Source of the DNA: Elymus sibiricus
Taxonomy: Eukaryota > Streptophyta > Magnoliopsida > Poales > Poaceae
Direction of reading: 5' to 3'
Assembly (NCBI GenBank): GCA_039707655.1
Contig: CM077672.1
Span: 356,420,031-356,484,030, forward strand
DNA length: 64,000 bases
In this document: positions 1-10,632 of the stretch, in pieces
How the letters are laid out: every line of letters starts with the position of its first letter
How positions within the stretch are numbered: the first letter of the stretch is position 1
Position numbers and translations under genes: made by a program
Notes under the pieces: model-generated
Told to the model about the DNA's origin: nothing
Database searches by the model: none
What the model saw: the letters and a program-made list of their open reading frames with translations, nothing else

Positions 1-8
1 GATCTTGT

Positions 9-365
9 TTGGACAAAATGAAATGGGGGGATAGGAACACGAAATTTTTTCATAGGCAGGCCACTTGGAGAGTGAAGAAGAATAATATTTCTGCTATCAA
101 GAGAAGTGATGGGTCTCTATCTCATGATATGGAGGAAATCAAAGGTATTACAAACTCGTTTTTCAAAGATCTTTATTCCTGCGATTCTGTGGTAAATCCC
201 TCCCGTATCGTGTCTCTGGTGAAACCGCTGGTGAGCGATGAAATGAATGAGGATCTTTGTAAGGATTTTTCTAAACAAGAAATTAGTGATGCCCTCTTTC
301 AAATAGGGCCGTTGAAGGGCCCGGGTCGAGATGGTTTTCCTGCCAGATTTTTTCAGAGAAATTGA
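9..365 (+). pseudogene. LINE ORF2, start of the RT region
   Basis: The 118-codon open stretch reads like the region just before and at the start of plant LINE reverse transcriptase, including WGDRNTKFFH and a GPGRDGFPARFFQRN block (usual form is PGPDG). It ends at TGA 363-365, where family members usually have tryptophan, so this looks like a TGG-to-TGA change. Homology continues in the same frame at 369. It has no start of its own; the open frame is a fragment of ORF2. Confidence 0.85.
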
Positions 366-368
366 GGC

Positions 369-852
369 TTGCTCAAGGAGGATATTGTTCGTGCTGTCCA
401 GCAATTCTTTATCTCAGGAAGTATGCCTGAGGGGGTAAATGATACAACTATTGTTCTTATTCCTAAGGTAAAGAATCCTCAGTCGATAAAGGACTTTCGA
501 CCGATTAGCCTCTGCAATGTCATATATAAAATTATCTCCAAGTGCCTTGTTAATAGACTGAGACCACTGCTGGATGGTATGATTTCTCCTACCCAAAGTG
601 CCTTTATTCCCGGGAGATTAATTTCTGATAATGCTCTCATCGCTTTTGAATGCATGCATTCTTTAAATACGTTGAAGGATTCTCGTGGTGAATATTGTGC
701 ATATAAGTTGGATCTTGCAAAAGCATATGACCGTGTGGATTGGAAATTCTTGGAACGTATGCTTAAAAGCGTATGGTTTTGCCCCAATATGGATTAAATG
801 GATTATGGCTTGTGTTACCACAGTGAAATTTTCAGTACGAGTGAATGGTTAA
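369..852 (+). pseudogene. LINE ORF2, central RT fingers and palm
   Basis: The region contains IPKVKNP, DFRPISLCNVIYKIISK, SAFIPGRLI and YKLDLAKAYDRVDW, the classical block order of LINE reverse transcriptase. The first catalytic aspartate (LDLAKAYDRV) is present. Near 765-775 the frame shifts: the 369 frame stops at 795-797, while the continuation (GFAPIWIKWIM...VTTVKFSVRVNG) is read in another frame up to TAA 850-852. One frameshift and one stop therefore separate this piece from the C-terminal part. Confidence 0.85.
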
Positions 853-3135
853 TTGCTAGACTCTTTTCATCCATCACGTGGCCTTAGGCAAGGGGACCCT
901 CTTTCTCCGTACTTATTCCTCTTTGTGGCTGAAGCCCTATCGTTGTTACTTAATGATGCTTCGGCAAGAGGGGTTATCCAAGATTTCTGCCTAAACAGAC
1001 ATGCTCCAGGTATATCTCACTTACTTTTTGCTGATGATAGTCTCCTGTTTTTTAAAGGTAATTTGGAGCAAGCTTTGAACATAAAAGGTATATTGTCGGC
1101 TTATGAGGAGGGGACTGGTCAATTATTAAGTCCAGATAAATGTTCCATCTTATTTGGCAAGAAATGCTCTATAGAAGAGCAGGTGTCCATTTTGGTTATC
1201 CTTAAAATAACGATCGATGGATTTGAGGACAAATATCTTGGTTTGCCTATGCCAGAAGGTCATATGAAGGCGGGCAAGTTTCAATCTACAAAAGATAAAG
1301 CGCTCAAGCGGGTCTCAGACTGGATTGAAAAATATGCTTCTAGCGGAGTGAAGGAAATCCAGATCAAGTCTGTTATCCAGGCTATTTCGGTCTATGCCAT
1401 GTGTATTTTTAAATTTCCTGCTTCACTTTGTGAGGAGTTATCCCAAATTATCAGGAATTTTTGGTGGGGCGATGAGGAGAATAGGAAGAGAACTCATTGG
1501 CTGGCTTGGGATAATATGATGAAGCCAAAAAGTGAAGAGGGAATGGGTTTTCGCGACCTCAGGCTTTTTAACCAAGCGCTTTTGGCAAAACAGGCTTGGC
1601 GTTTATTGGTTTTCCCAGATTCTCTGTGCGCAAAGGTGATGAAAGCTAAATATTATCCTCATGGGCATCTTATTGATACTGTTTTCCCGCAAGCAACGTC
1701 CCTTACTTGGCAAGGTATTATGCATGGACTTGAGCTGCTGAAAAAGGGCATCATCTGGAGAGTTGTTGATGGTACTAGTATAAATACTTGGAGGGATAAT
1801 TGGATTCCTAGGGAAGCTGGCCTAAAAATTTCTGGCAAGAAGAGCAGAACGAGGATTAAATGGGTGTCTGAATTATTCTTGAGTGGGTCTAGGAGTTGGG
1901 ATGTTAATTTGATCAGACATCTATTTTATCCTTATGATGCAGAGGAAATTTTAAAGTTGCGTACTTTGAATTTGGGTGAGGGAGATCTTATTGTGTGGCA
2001 CCATGAGAAAAGTGGTTTATTCTCGGTGAAGAGTGCGTATAGACTGGCACTGACTCTTAAGCAATCGCAGGGTGAGGTCAGGAATTCTAGTAGTGCCATG
2101 AATGGGGAACGGAGGCTCTGGAACATAATTTGGAAGGCGAATGTCCCCCAGAAAATTAGAATTTTTGCTTGGAGGGCTGCTTCTAATAGTTTGGCGGTTC
2201 AAGTTAACAGGGTAAAACACCATCAAACTATTCGAGGTACGTGCTCGATCTGTGGTATTGAAGATGAATGTATTTTCCACGCATTGGTAAATTGTCCCAA
2301 GGCTCGTGCATTTCGTATGGCTTTGAAGGAAGTGTGGAATTTACCGGCCGAAGAGATTCTCAAATATTCTGGGCCTGATTGGTTTCTTATTTTATTGGAT
2401 CAATTAAGTTCGCATATGCGTGAGCAAACTATATTCATGTTCTGGAGAGCCTGGCACTTGAGGAATGATTTGATTTTTGATAAGGGGAAGGAATCCATCG
2501 CAGCCTCGGTGATTTTTGTTCAAAATTATTGGGCATCTTTCTCGTCTTGTCATGCAAACATCCAGGTGGTTGCGGGCAACAAAGGTAAGCAAGAGATGGA
2601 AGAACCCCAGGTAACCACTAATATGGAGAGGAATGTTATTTCCTGGAAGCCTCCCACCTTGGGTTTTTACAAGATTAATGTCGACGCAAGTTTTGTGGAG
2701 GCCATCAAAGCTTCGAGCGTGGGGGTGGTCGTCAGAGACCATCATGGACAAGTTATCATCTCCTCTTGGGACTACATTGGAGTTTGCCATAGCGTCGAGG
2801 AAGCGGAACTAAGAGCGACCCTCTCCGTCCTGTATATTGGCACCACTCTTGACAAGCCCATCATTTTGGAAACTGACTGTTCTTTTGTGGCTTCTGTGTT
2901 TGGAAAAGAGTGTGTTGACAGGTCAACTCTGGCGGACCTAAAGAAGGAGGCGTTGAATGTCTCTAAGCTGATGGTGGGTATAAAGATATTCAAGATTAAT
3001 AGGACGGCCAATATGGTGGCTCACGAGATTGCAAAATTCAGTTTTGATAGTAGGTCTGATGGTATTCTTTTTAATTCTGTTCCGCCCTGCGTGGCTAATT
3101 TTGTAACGAATGATTGTATGAATGTTTTAAATTAA
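853..3135 (+). pseudogene. LINE ORF2 C-terminal part: RT palm, zf-RVT, RNase H
   Basis: An open frame of 760 codons. It starts at TTG only because of the upstream stop, so no real initiation is implied. RGLRQGDPLSPYLF is at residues ~9-22 and the RT catalytic FADD at 59-62. A zf-RVT-like block begins near residue 422 (WNIIWKANVPQKIRIFAWRA, then CSIC and a later FHALVNCP). A plant RVT_3-type RNase H starts near residue 604 (NVDASF, EEAELRA, ETDCSF). These catalytic acids are intact, so the decay is confined to the upstream breaks. Ends at TAA 3133-3135, just before the A-rich tail. Confidence 0.9.
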
Positions 3136-3346
3136 TTAATATATGGTGGGGTTTTCAAAAAAAAAGAAAAAAAAAGAAAGAAAAAGAGATGGATGGATGG
3201 TGCACGAAATCCCATCCCGCACATATATTTTGGTTGTGTCATATCGTAGGTGAGAGCCTCCTTCCTTCTTTTTCCGTCCAATAGTCAGCTTCCTCGTGTA
3301 GATGCAACTCAATTGGTACGCAACTACTATGTTTGTTGGTCTGATC

Positions 3347-3675
3347 TAGACCTGGGCATGGGCAACCCGGCTCGGCAGGCCCGGCCCGAAGCCCGGCGTC
3401 CGGGCCGGGCTCGGGCCTTGCTTTTCCAGCCCGAACCCGGCCCGAAGCCCGGGAAAAGCCCGGCAAAACCTATTTTTTAATATATTTTACGAAAAATAGG
3501 TATAATATAGTATTATATAGCCCCGAAATTAGGTATTTTATTAGTTTTAATAGCTAAAATAGCTGTTTTGCCGGGCTGCGGGCCGGGCCGGGCCGGGCCC
3601 GGGTGTGGGATTTTGTAGCTGGGCTTTTTGAAACCCGGCCCGAACCCGGCCCGGCCCGGAGAATGCCCAGGTCTA
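3347..3675. mobile_element. hAT-type MITE, GC-rich inverted repeat
   Basis: A 329-bp foldback element. Both ends read TAGACCTGGGCAT inward and are followed by long CCCGGCCCG-type stretches, with an AT-rich centre. It is bracketed by perfect 8-bp duplications GTCTGATC at 3339-3346 and 3676-3683, the size expected for hAT transposition. It has no coding capacity. It sits about 180 bp upstream of the CTATAA box of peptide-gene unit A. ORF-like stretches here are translations of the GC-rich palindrome. Confidence 0.88.
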
Positions 3676-3689
3676 GTCTGATCGAATAG

Positions 3690-3891
3690 ACATTGGATAT
3701 CAGACAAGCCATGTGTGACCTCTGATCTAGGCGGTGTTAATGCGTGACCTGGCCGGGTTTTCCAAGCAAGTGCAAGCCAAGTCAACTGCCCAAGTTTTCA
3801 CCATTTTCCAAGCAAACTGCGCGTCGATTAGTCAACCACCATCTCCACTATAACTTGAGCTCACTAGACATCGCTGCGTTCTTGGACCAAC
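3690..3891 (+). promoter_or_regulatory. Unit A promoter block
   Basis: This block aligns by eye with the sequences upstream of units B, C, D and E. The shared parts are ACAAGCCATGTGTGACCTCT, then ATCTAGGCGGTGTTAATGCG, then CCAAGCAAGTGCAAG. It contains two AGTCAA motifs (TTGACT on the other strand, the W-box core bound by WRKY factors) and a CTATAA box at 3848-3853, 39 bp before the ATG. WRKY control is inferred from motif content only. Confidence 0.6.
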
Positions 3892-4017
3892 ATGAATCTG
3901 TTCAAGCTCTTTGTCGTCCTGGTAATCTTGGCTGCTTTGTCCACCTCAAATGTGTCGTCACAGGTTAGTGCGCTAGGGAAGCGGCAAAAAAAGCGCCAAA
4001 AGTTGGCGTGCCGGTGA
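3892..4017 (+). pseudogene. Unit A: secreted Pro-rich peptide gene, frameshifted
   Basis: A 41-codon frame starting at the ATG equivalent to that of unit B. Residues 1-24 (MNLFKLFVVLVILAALSTSN, then VSSQ) form a typical N-terminal signal peptide matching units B, C and D. The frame then runs through GKRQKKRQK and stops at TGA 4015-4017. One base off frame, from 4008, the sequence reads VPVKPQRKMPPAPM, which matches the unit B continuation (PKQVPKRPRIMPPAP), so a frameshift near 3990-4008 truncates the protein. Further proline codon runs (4130-4150, 4190-4205) also contain stops. A short secreted peptide of 41 residues could still be made. Too short for most gene callers. Confidence 0.6.
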
Positions 4018-4553
4018 AACCGCAGAGGAAAATGCCTCCGGCGCCAATGTCGGCTATGTCTATGGGCTATGGAAAGCCAATGACACCACCACTAGAAACA
4101 TAGAAGAGCCGAATGAAGTCCGCGCGCTCATCACCGCCTCCACCACCGGCGCAGAAGAGCACATAATAGCATAGCTCAGCCAGTGTGCTCCCCGCCGCCT
4201 CCACCATGAGCAACATATTATGAGCGGTGTGCAGTCATTGGAGCTTACATTTTCTCCTCAGTCACCATTATATGCCCACTAGATCTTGACTCTTTGTATG
4301 CTTAACATTGTTGTGCCCTTTTAGCGTAGACCTGTACCACAATGTTGTTGTTTTGTCAAATAAAGTTTCATATGTTAAGATTCATTACCCATTTGTTCAA
4401 CTTGTGTCACAAATTAAACCAACTAAATAGGCTAGATTATGCGATAGTTTACCTTAGCAAAAATTTCTGAGGAAATGTGCAAAAACAAAAAAAAATCTCA
4501 ATGGCATCTGAGACACCCTTGGTATGCTGGGTAAACTGGGTAGCCCTATGCCG
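4018..4553 (+). other. Unit A degenerate 3' coding region and 3' flank
   Basis: This continues the unit B homology out of frame: CCGCCTCCACCACC runs, then a 3' region with an AATAAAG signal near 4360. The 3' flank matches that of unit B (33000-33215), including a stretch of ATTTTTCTCAATGGCAT type and the gggtag..ccctatgccg block that is the CACTA target. Homology stops abruptly at 4553 and resumes at 19365 after the CACTA element. Confidence 0.65.
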
Positions 4554-4875
4554 CACTACAGGAAACAGGTAATATGCCTACGGTGAAAAGTATGCCTACG
4601 GGCCCCGTCGGCATACATTGAGATAAGCCGACGGCCGAACTGAAACCGTCATCATACAATGGCCGTCGGCAAATTTAGAGATATGCCGACGGGGCCCGTA
4701 GGCATACAAATACCGTCGGCATATCTCCTATATACGCCGACGGTCACCGTCTGCACAGATTCACCGTCGGCATATATCCCATGTACGCCGACGGTCACTG
4801 TGGCATAGATTAACCGTCGGCATACAGGGTTTTGGCTGACGGAGGGCTACCGCCGTCAAAGCTATGCCGACGGCC
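4554..4875. repeat. CACTA left subterminal repeat array
   Basis: Dense direct and inverted copies of a GCCGACGGtcaCCGTCGGC-type motif, broken by short spacers. The motif is palindromic and also fills the opposite end, so both ends present the same sites. No coding potential. Confidence 0.8.
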
Positions 4876-5918
4876 CTTTTTTTTTATTTCTTTTCTGTTT
4901 TTTTAAAAAGGGTTGAATTTGAGTTAGCTAAACTTAAACATATACATATTATATATCAATTTGGGGTAGAATTTTTCATAGAGTATGAATATACACTTTG
5001 TTTATGTTTTTAAAAATGTTTAAATTGTGACCTCATGTATTTTTGCAAATAGGTCCTTATATTTTATAAAAATCACAACTAATTCATACTTGCATCGATT
5101 TTGACAAACTTTATATGTGTTTGTATCAGAATATGGAAAGGAATTTGTTAGTATACAATGTTTTGAAATTTTAACAAATTAAAATCATGTTTATTTCAAA
5201 AAAATTAGATAACACCCTCTTGTTTTAATTTGTTTGTATATTTTTCATTCCTTGACCAATTGAGGCAAACTTTATATCTATTTGCATCAAAAAGTTTCAA
5301 GGATTTAAAAAATCATGTGTTTAGTTTGGAATGTTTAAATATTACTTTGATTCTTTGCTACAATAGAGAAATCTACCCCCCCCCCTAGATTTCCGGGTCA
5401 CACCGGGCACAGTTACGCCGCTACGGTGCCTTCGGAGGTTAGCAATGCCACCAAAACTTGCACTGGATCCTCATACATGTGTGAAAGTGTGGTGGTAGGT
5501 TTAAACACCCAACACACTAATCCGGAGTGTGACACCCTTCATGGACGGCACTGCCGCCAGCACTTAGAGGGGGAAACTGCGACGGAGGTTTGACCCGGAG
5601 GGAATCTTGTGATAGGTTGGGCTTAAACTATGTTTTAGAATGTTCCTATGGGCTAATCTAGCACAACCAAGTGGAAAAGTACATTGGTCAAAGGTCGTTC
5701 GGTGAAAGTCAAAGGGCTAGATCGCGGGGTCAAACTGGCCACGGTTAGGCCACTCGGGGGCCTTCGGAGGTTAGCAATGCCACCATAGCTTGCATTGTGT
5801 CCTACTACATGTTTGGGAATGGCCCACTTCACGGACGGTGGTAACACCGAAGTAGCTTTCAACACTTTTGTTGCAGTATGAATTGTTCTGAATAGTGAGA
5901 GCATGATCAATTCATGAA
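4876..5918. other. CACTA left interior, non-coding
   Basis: About 500 bp of AT-rich sequence is followed from 5385 by GC-richer sequence. The string CCTTCGGAGGTTAGCAATGC occurs at about 5439 and again near 5760. A block near 5641-5693 (GTTCCTATGGGCTAA...GCACAACCA) recurs at 16080-16140 on the other side of the tandem repeats. I recognise no protein. Confidence 0.5.
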
Positions 5919-6214
5919 ATCCAACCGTATAAATTCTCGAAAAATCATACGATACCGGAAATCCTCGGGATCTGGCACGACATCATCACATGGCCCCTGT
6001 AGGGTGTGGTAAAAGTTTGGACGCGTTTCAAAAAAGCCTCACATGAGGCCGCTTGTAAAATACACCATCTCCAAGTTAGTCTCTAGGCATCGAGAGGGAA
6101 CGTGCCCGGTTTGTTAAGCAAGTGCGAGTCCTGTTGCTCCGTTGGCCTGAAAATTTCTCGTGCTCTCAAAGGAGGCCATCGCATGACACGTGCCAGGCAC
6201 CCGCATTTTCCGGA

Positions 6215-7960
6215 TGTTGGGGAACGGAGCATGAATTTCAAAAAAATTCCTACGCTCACGCAAGATCTATCCATGGAGATGCATCGCTACGAGAGGGGAG
6301 AGTGTGTCTACGTACCCTCGTAGACCGTTAGCGGAAGCGTCTCACAACGCGGTTGATGTAGTCGAACAATCCTTCGAGCTCCACCGATCGAGTACCGAAC
6401 GTACGGCACCTCCGAGTTCTACACACGTGCAGCTCGGTGACGTTCCTCGCCTTCTTGATCCAGCAAGACGTCAAGGTAATAGATGAGTTCCGTCAGCACG
6501 ACGGCGTGGCGACGGTGACGGTGAAGTGATTCCAGCAGGGCTTCGCCTCAGCTCTCCGAAAATATGACCGAGGTGGAAAACGGAGATCGGGGCATCGCAC
6601 ACGGCTATGGGACAATTGTCTTGTCTTCTAGGGTGCCCCCTTGCCTCCGTATATAAAGGAGGATCGGGGGAGGCCGGCCGGCCCCTGTAGGGCGCGCCAA
6701 GAGAGAGGAGTCCTACTAGGACTCCAAGTTCTAGTAGGATTCCACTTGGTGGAAGGGGGAAGAAGGAAGGAGAGGGAGAGAGAAAGGAAAGAGGGGGCTG
6801 CGCCCCCTCCCCTAGTCCAATTCGGTTTGGGCAAGGGGGGGCGCGCGCCTCCTCACGTGGCCTGCCTCTCTTTTTCCCGTATGGCCCAATAAGGCCCATT
6901 ACTTCTCCCGGTGAATTCCCGTAACTCCTCGGTACTCCGAAAAATACCCGAATCACTCGGAACCTTTCCGATGTCCGAATATAGCCTTCCAATATATGAA
7001 TCTTTACCTCTCAACCATTTCAAGACTCCTCGTCATGCCCGTGATCTCATCTGGGACTCCGAACAACCTTCGGTCACCAATCACATAACTCATATAATAC
7101 TATATCGTCATCGAACCTTAAGTGTGCGGACCCTACGGGTTCGGGAATGATGTAGACATGACCGAGACGACTCTCTGGTCAATAACCAACAGCGGAACCT
7201 GGATGCTCATATTGGTTCCTACATATTCCACGAAGATCTTTATCGGTGAACCTCATATGTCAACATACGTTGTTCCCTTTGTCCGGCGGTATGTTACTTG
7301 CCCGAGATTCGATCATCGGTATCCAATACCTAGTTCAATCTCGTTACCGGCAAGTCTCTTTACTCGTTCCGTAATACATCATCTTGCAACTAACTCTTTA
7401 GTCACGGTGCTTGCAAGGCTTCTGTGATGCCGTATTACCGAGAGGGCCCAGAGATACCTCTCCGATAGTCGGAGTGACAAATCCCAATCTCGATCCATGC
7501 CAACTCAACAAACACTTTCGGAGATACCTGTAGTGCACCTTTATAATCACCCAGTTACGTTGTGACGTTTGATACACCCAAAGTATTCCTACGGTATCCG
7601 GGAGTTGCATGATCTCATGGTCAGAGGAACGTGTATTTGACATAGTGAAAGCAATAGCAATAAACTAAACGATCATTTGCTATGCTAACGGTTGGGTCAA
7701 GTCCATCACATCATTCTCCTAATGATGTGATCCCGTTATCAAATGACAACTCATGTCCATGGTCTGGAAATCTTGACCATCTTTTGATCAACGAGCTAGT
7801 CTAGTAGAGGCTTACTAGGGACTCAGTATTTGTCTATTATCCACACATGTATTAAGTTTCCGGTCAATACAATTCTAGCATGAATAATAAACCATTATCA
7901 TGAATGGAGAAATATGATAATAAACACTTTATTAATTGCCTCTAGGGCATATTTCCAACA
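6215..7960 (-). repeat. Copia 1 3' LTR (left in window)
   Basis: 1746 bp, TG...CA termini in both readings. It ends immediately before the polypurine tract. It contains a TATATAAAGG box at about 6650 in a GC-rich stretch. Open frames here are shadows repeated identically in the other LTR. Confidence 0.93.
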
Positions 7961-7975
7961 GTCTCCCACTTGCAC
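7961..7975 (-). other. Copia 1 polypurine tract
   Basis: Minus-strand GTGCAAGTGGGAGAC directly abuts the 3' LTR; this is the plus-strand priming site of the element. Confidence 0.75.
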
Positions 7976-8264
7976 TAGAGTCAATAATCTAGTTTACATC
8001 TCCATGTAATTAACATCCAATCAGTTCTAGGGCTGATCATGTTTTGCTTGTGAGAGAGGTTTTAGTCAACGGGTCTGCAATATTCAGATCCGTGTGTTCT
8101 TGGAAAATCTCTATGTTATATGTAGATGCTGCTACCACACTTTGTTTGGAGCTACTCCAAAAGATTTCCCCACTATACTTATCCGGTCTGAGACTCATAG
8201 TCTTTCGGATCAGTGTTTAAAGCTTGCATCGACGTAACCCCTTACGACGAACTCTTTATCACCT

Positions 8265-8549
8265 CTATTTCCCGAGAAATTCTTCCTTAATCATCTTAAG
8301 GATATACTTTGACCGCTGTCCAGTGATCCACTCCTGGATCACTTTCGTACCTCTTTGCCAGACACATGGCAAGGCACACAGCATGGCATACTTTATAGAA
8401 CCTATGGCCGAGGCATAGGGGATAACCTTCATCTTTTCTATTTCTTCTGCCGTGGTCGAGATTTGAGTCTTACTCAATTTCACACCTTGCACCACAGTCA
8501 AGAAATCCTTTTTGACTGATCCATTTTGAACTTTCTTCAAACTTGTCAA
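8265..8549 (-). pseudogene. Copia 1 RT/RNase H junction fragment
   Basis: A 94-codon minus-strand piece. It contains KKDFLTVVQGVKLSKTQ followed by EEIEKMKVIPYASAIGSIKYAMLC, a hallmark segment between copia reverse transcriptase and RNase H. The frame is lost on both sides, and the rest of RNase H between here and the polypurine tract is missing or unreadable. It is part of the broken polyprotein, with no start of its own. Confidence 0.8.
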
Positions 8550-8809
8550 GGTATGTGCTTCGTGAAAGTCCTATGAGGCGTCTCAATCTATCTCTATAGA
8601 TTTTGATGCCTAACATGTAAAACAACCTTCTTACTCCACTTCACACCAGCCAAGAACTTATTTCTTTTGACTTGATCCATTTTGAACTTCTTCAAAAACT
8701 TATCAAGATGTGTGAACTTTTATCAGGTGTCTTGATCTATCTCTATAGATCTCGATGCCCAATCCGTGGATAACTCAAAAACAAGTTTTTATTGAAAAAC
8801 TCCTTTCAA

Positions 8810-9814
8810 TTAATTCTTCATGCTTTCCAGAAATTCTACATCATTTCCAATCAACAATATGTCATCCACATATACTATTAGAAATGCTATAGAGCTCCCA
8901 CTCACTTTCTTGTAAATACAAGTTTCTCCATAAACTTGCATAAACCCAAACACTTTGATCACTTCATCAAAGCGAGTATTCCAGCTCCGAGATGCTTGCA
9001 CCAGTCCATAGATGGATCGCTGGAGCTTGCATACTTTGTTAGCACCTTTAGGATCGACAAAACCTTTCGGTTGCATCATATACAATTCTTCCTTAAGGAA
9101 TCCATTAAGGAATGCCGTTTTGACGTCCATTTGCCAGATTTCATAATCATAAAACGCGGCAATTGTTAACATAATTCTGACAGACTTTAGCATCGCTACG
9201 GGTGAGAAAGTCTCATCGTAGTCAACTCCTTGAACTTGTCGATAACCTTTAGCAACAAGTCGTGCTTTATAGACGGTGACATTACCATCAGCGTCCGTCT
9301 TCTTCTTAAAGATCCATTTATTTTCAATAGCTCGCCGTTCATCGGGCAAGTCTACCAAAGTCCACACTTTGTTCTCATACATGGATCCAATCTCGGATTT
9401 CATGGCCTCAAGCCATTTGTCGGAATCCGGGCTTGCCATCGCTTCTTCATAGTTCGAAGGTTCATCGTTCTCTAGCAACATGTCCTCCAAGATTGGATTT
9501 CCGTACCACTCTGGTGCGGAACGTGTCCTGGTTGACCTTCGAAGTTCTGTAGCAACTTGATCCGAAGCCTCATGATCATCATCATCAACTTCTTCTCTGG
9601 TCTGTGTTGGTGTCACAGAAATTTCTTTCTGTGGCGTACTACTATCCAGAGGAGGTACAATTACCTCATCAAGTTCTACTTTCCTCCCACTCACTTCTTT
9701 CGAGAGAAACTCCTTCTCTAGAAAGGATCCATTCTTTAGCAACGAACTTTGCCTTCGGATCTGTGGTAGAAGCTGTACCCAACGGTCTCTTTTGGGTATC
9801 CTATGAAGACGCAC
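8810..9814 (-). pseudogene. Copia 1 reverse transcriptase segment
   Basis: The longest surviving pol frame (334 codons). An acidic linker (EEVDDDDHEASD, then RRSTRTRSAPEWYG) leads into copia RT: NYEEAMASPDSDKWLEAMKSE, NKWIFKKK, YKARLVAKGYRQ, WQMDVKTAFLNG with the first catalytic Asp, and YVDDILLIG with the YVDD active site near the C-terminus. RT is cut after LESMKN by a stop at the 8810 end. It normally copies element RNA within virus-like particles; this copy is incomplete. Confidence 0.93.
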
Positions 9815-9942
9815 TTATCCGCTTTGGGTTCGAGCTTATCTGGCTGAAGCCTTTTGACATAAGCATCGCATCCCCAAACTTTCAGAAACGACATCTTAGG
9901 TTTCTTGCAAACCACAGTTCATACGGTGTCATCTCAACGGAT

Positions 9943-10383
9943 TTAGACGGTGCCCTTGTTTAAAGTGAATGCAGCTGTCTCTAATGCATAACCCCAAAAT
10001 GATAGTGGCAAATCGGTAAGAGACATCATAGAACGCACCATATCCAATAGAGTACGATTACGATGTTCGGACACACCATTACGCTGTGGTGTTCCATGTG
10101 GCGTGAGCTGTGAAACAATTCCACATTGTCTTAAGTGATTGCCAAACTCGTAACTCAAATATTCTCCTCCACGATCAGATCGTAAGAACTTTATTTTCTT
10201 GTTACGATGGTTCTCTACTTCACTCTGAAATTCTTTGAACTTTTCAAATGTTTCAGATTTATGCTTCATCAAGTAGACATAACCATATCTACTCAAATCA
10301 TCAGTGAACGTGAGAACATAACGATATCCACCGCGCGCCTCAACACTCATCGGACCGCATACATCGGTATGTATTGTTTCCAA
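9943..10383 (-). pseudogene. Copia 1 integrase core
   Basis: A 146-codon frame with the integrase catalytic triad visible: IHTDVCGPM (Asp), LRSDRGGEY (Asp) and NGVSEHRNRTLLDMVRS (Glu). The spacing fits rve-type integrases. It is interrupted upstream by a frame break before the zinc-binding domain and downstream before the RT linker. No independent gene is implied. Confidence 0.92.
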
Positions 10384-10395
10384 TAAGTTGGTTGC

Positions 10396-10617
10396 TCACT
10401 CCATTGTTCCGGAGAACGGAGTTTTAGTCATCTTGCCAATAAGGCACGGTTCACATGTCTCAAATGATTCATAATCAAGAGATTCCAAAAACCCATCTGC
10501 ATGGAGTTTCTTCATGTGTTTAACACTGATATGACCTAAGCGGCAGTGCCACAAATATGTGGTACTATCATTATCTTTTGGCATTCGTGTTATGAACATA
10601 TGTATTACTAGGATCAA
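10396..10617 (-). pseudogene. Copia 1 GAG-pre-integrase zinc-binding domain
   Basis: A 73-codon frame with WHCRLGHISVKHMKKLHADG and CEPCLIGKMTKTPF, giving the H-H-C-C ligands of the integrase N-terminal zinc domain. It is separated from the integrase core by one frame break at 10384-10396. The fold is recognisable but not expressible as one protein. Confidence 0.88.
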
Positions 10618-10632
10618 GATTCAATAAACCTT

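Larger units (their letters stand above)
1..3190 (+). mobile_element. L1-type LINE, 5' part outside the window, ORF2 decayed
   Basis: Non-LTR retrotransposon on the plus strand. The window opens inside ORF2, downstream of where the endonuclease should be. Reverse transcriptase, a zinc-binding zf-RVT region and a plant-type RNase H follow in that order, then an A-rich tail at about 3157-3188 (runs of A broken by G). The reading frame is broken by a stop at 363-365, a frame change near 765-775 and a stop at 850-852, so the copy cannot be active. The 5' flank is outside the window, so no target-site duplication can be checked. The element lies just upstream of the first unit of the secreted-peptide array. 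Confidence 0.9.

Noticed and set aside
4575..4875. CRISPR-like array at the short spaced repeats
   Set aside because: The repeats are palindromic CACTA subterminal motifs with irregular spacers at a transposon end in a plant genome.
6471..6992. 173-codon minus frame, repeated at 13213-13863 as 216 codons
   Set aside because: Lies wholly in the copia 1 LTRs, where no protein is encoded; identical in both LTRs.
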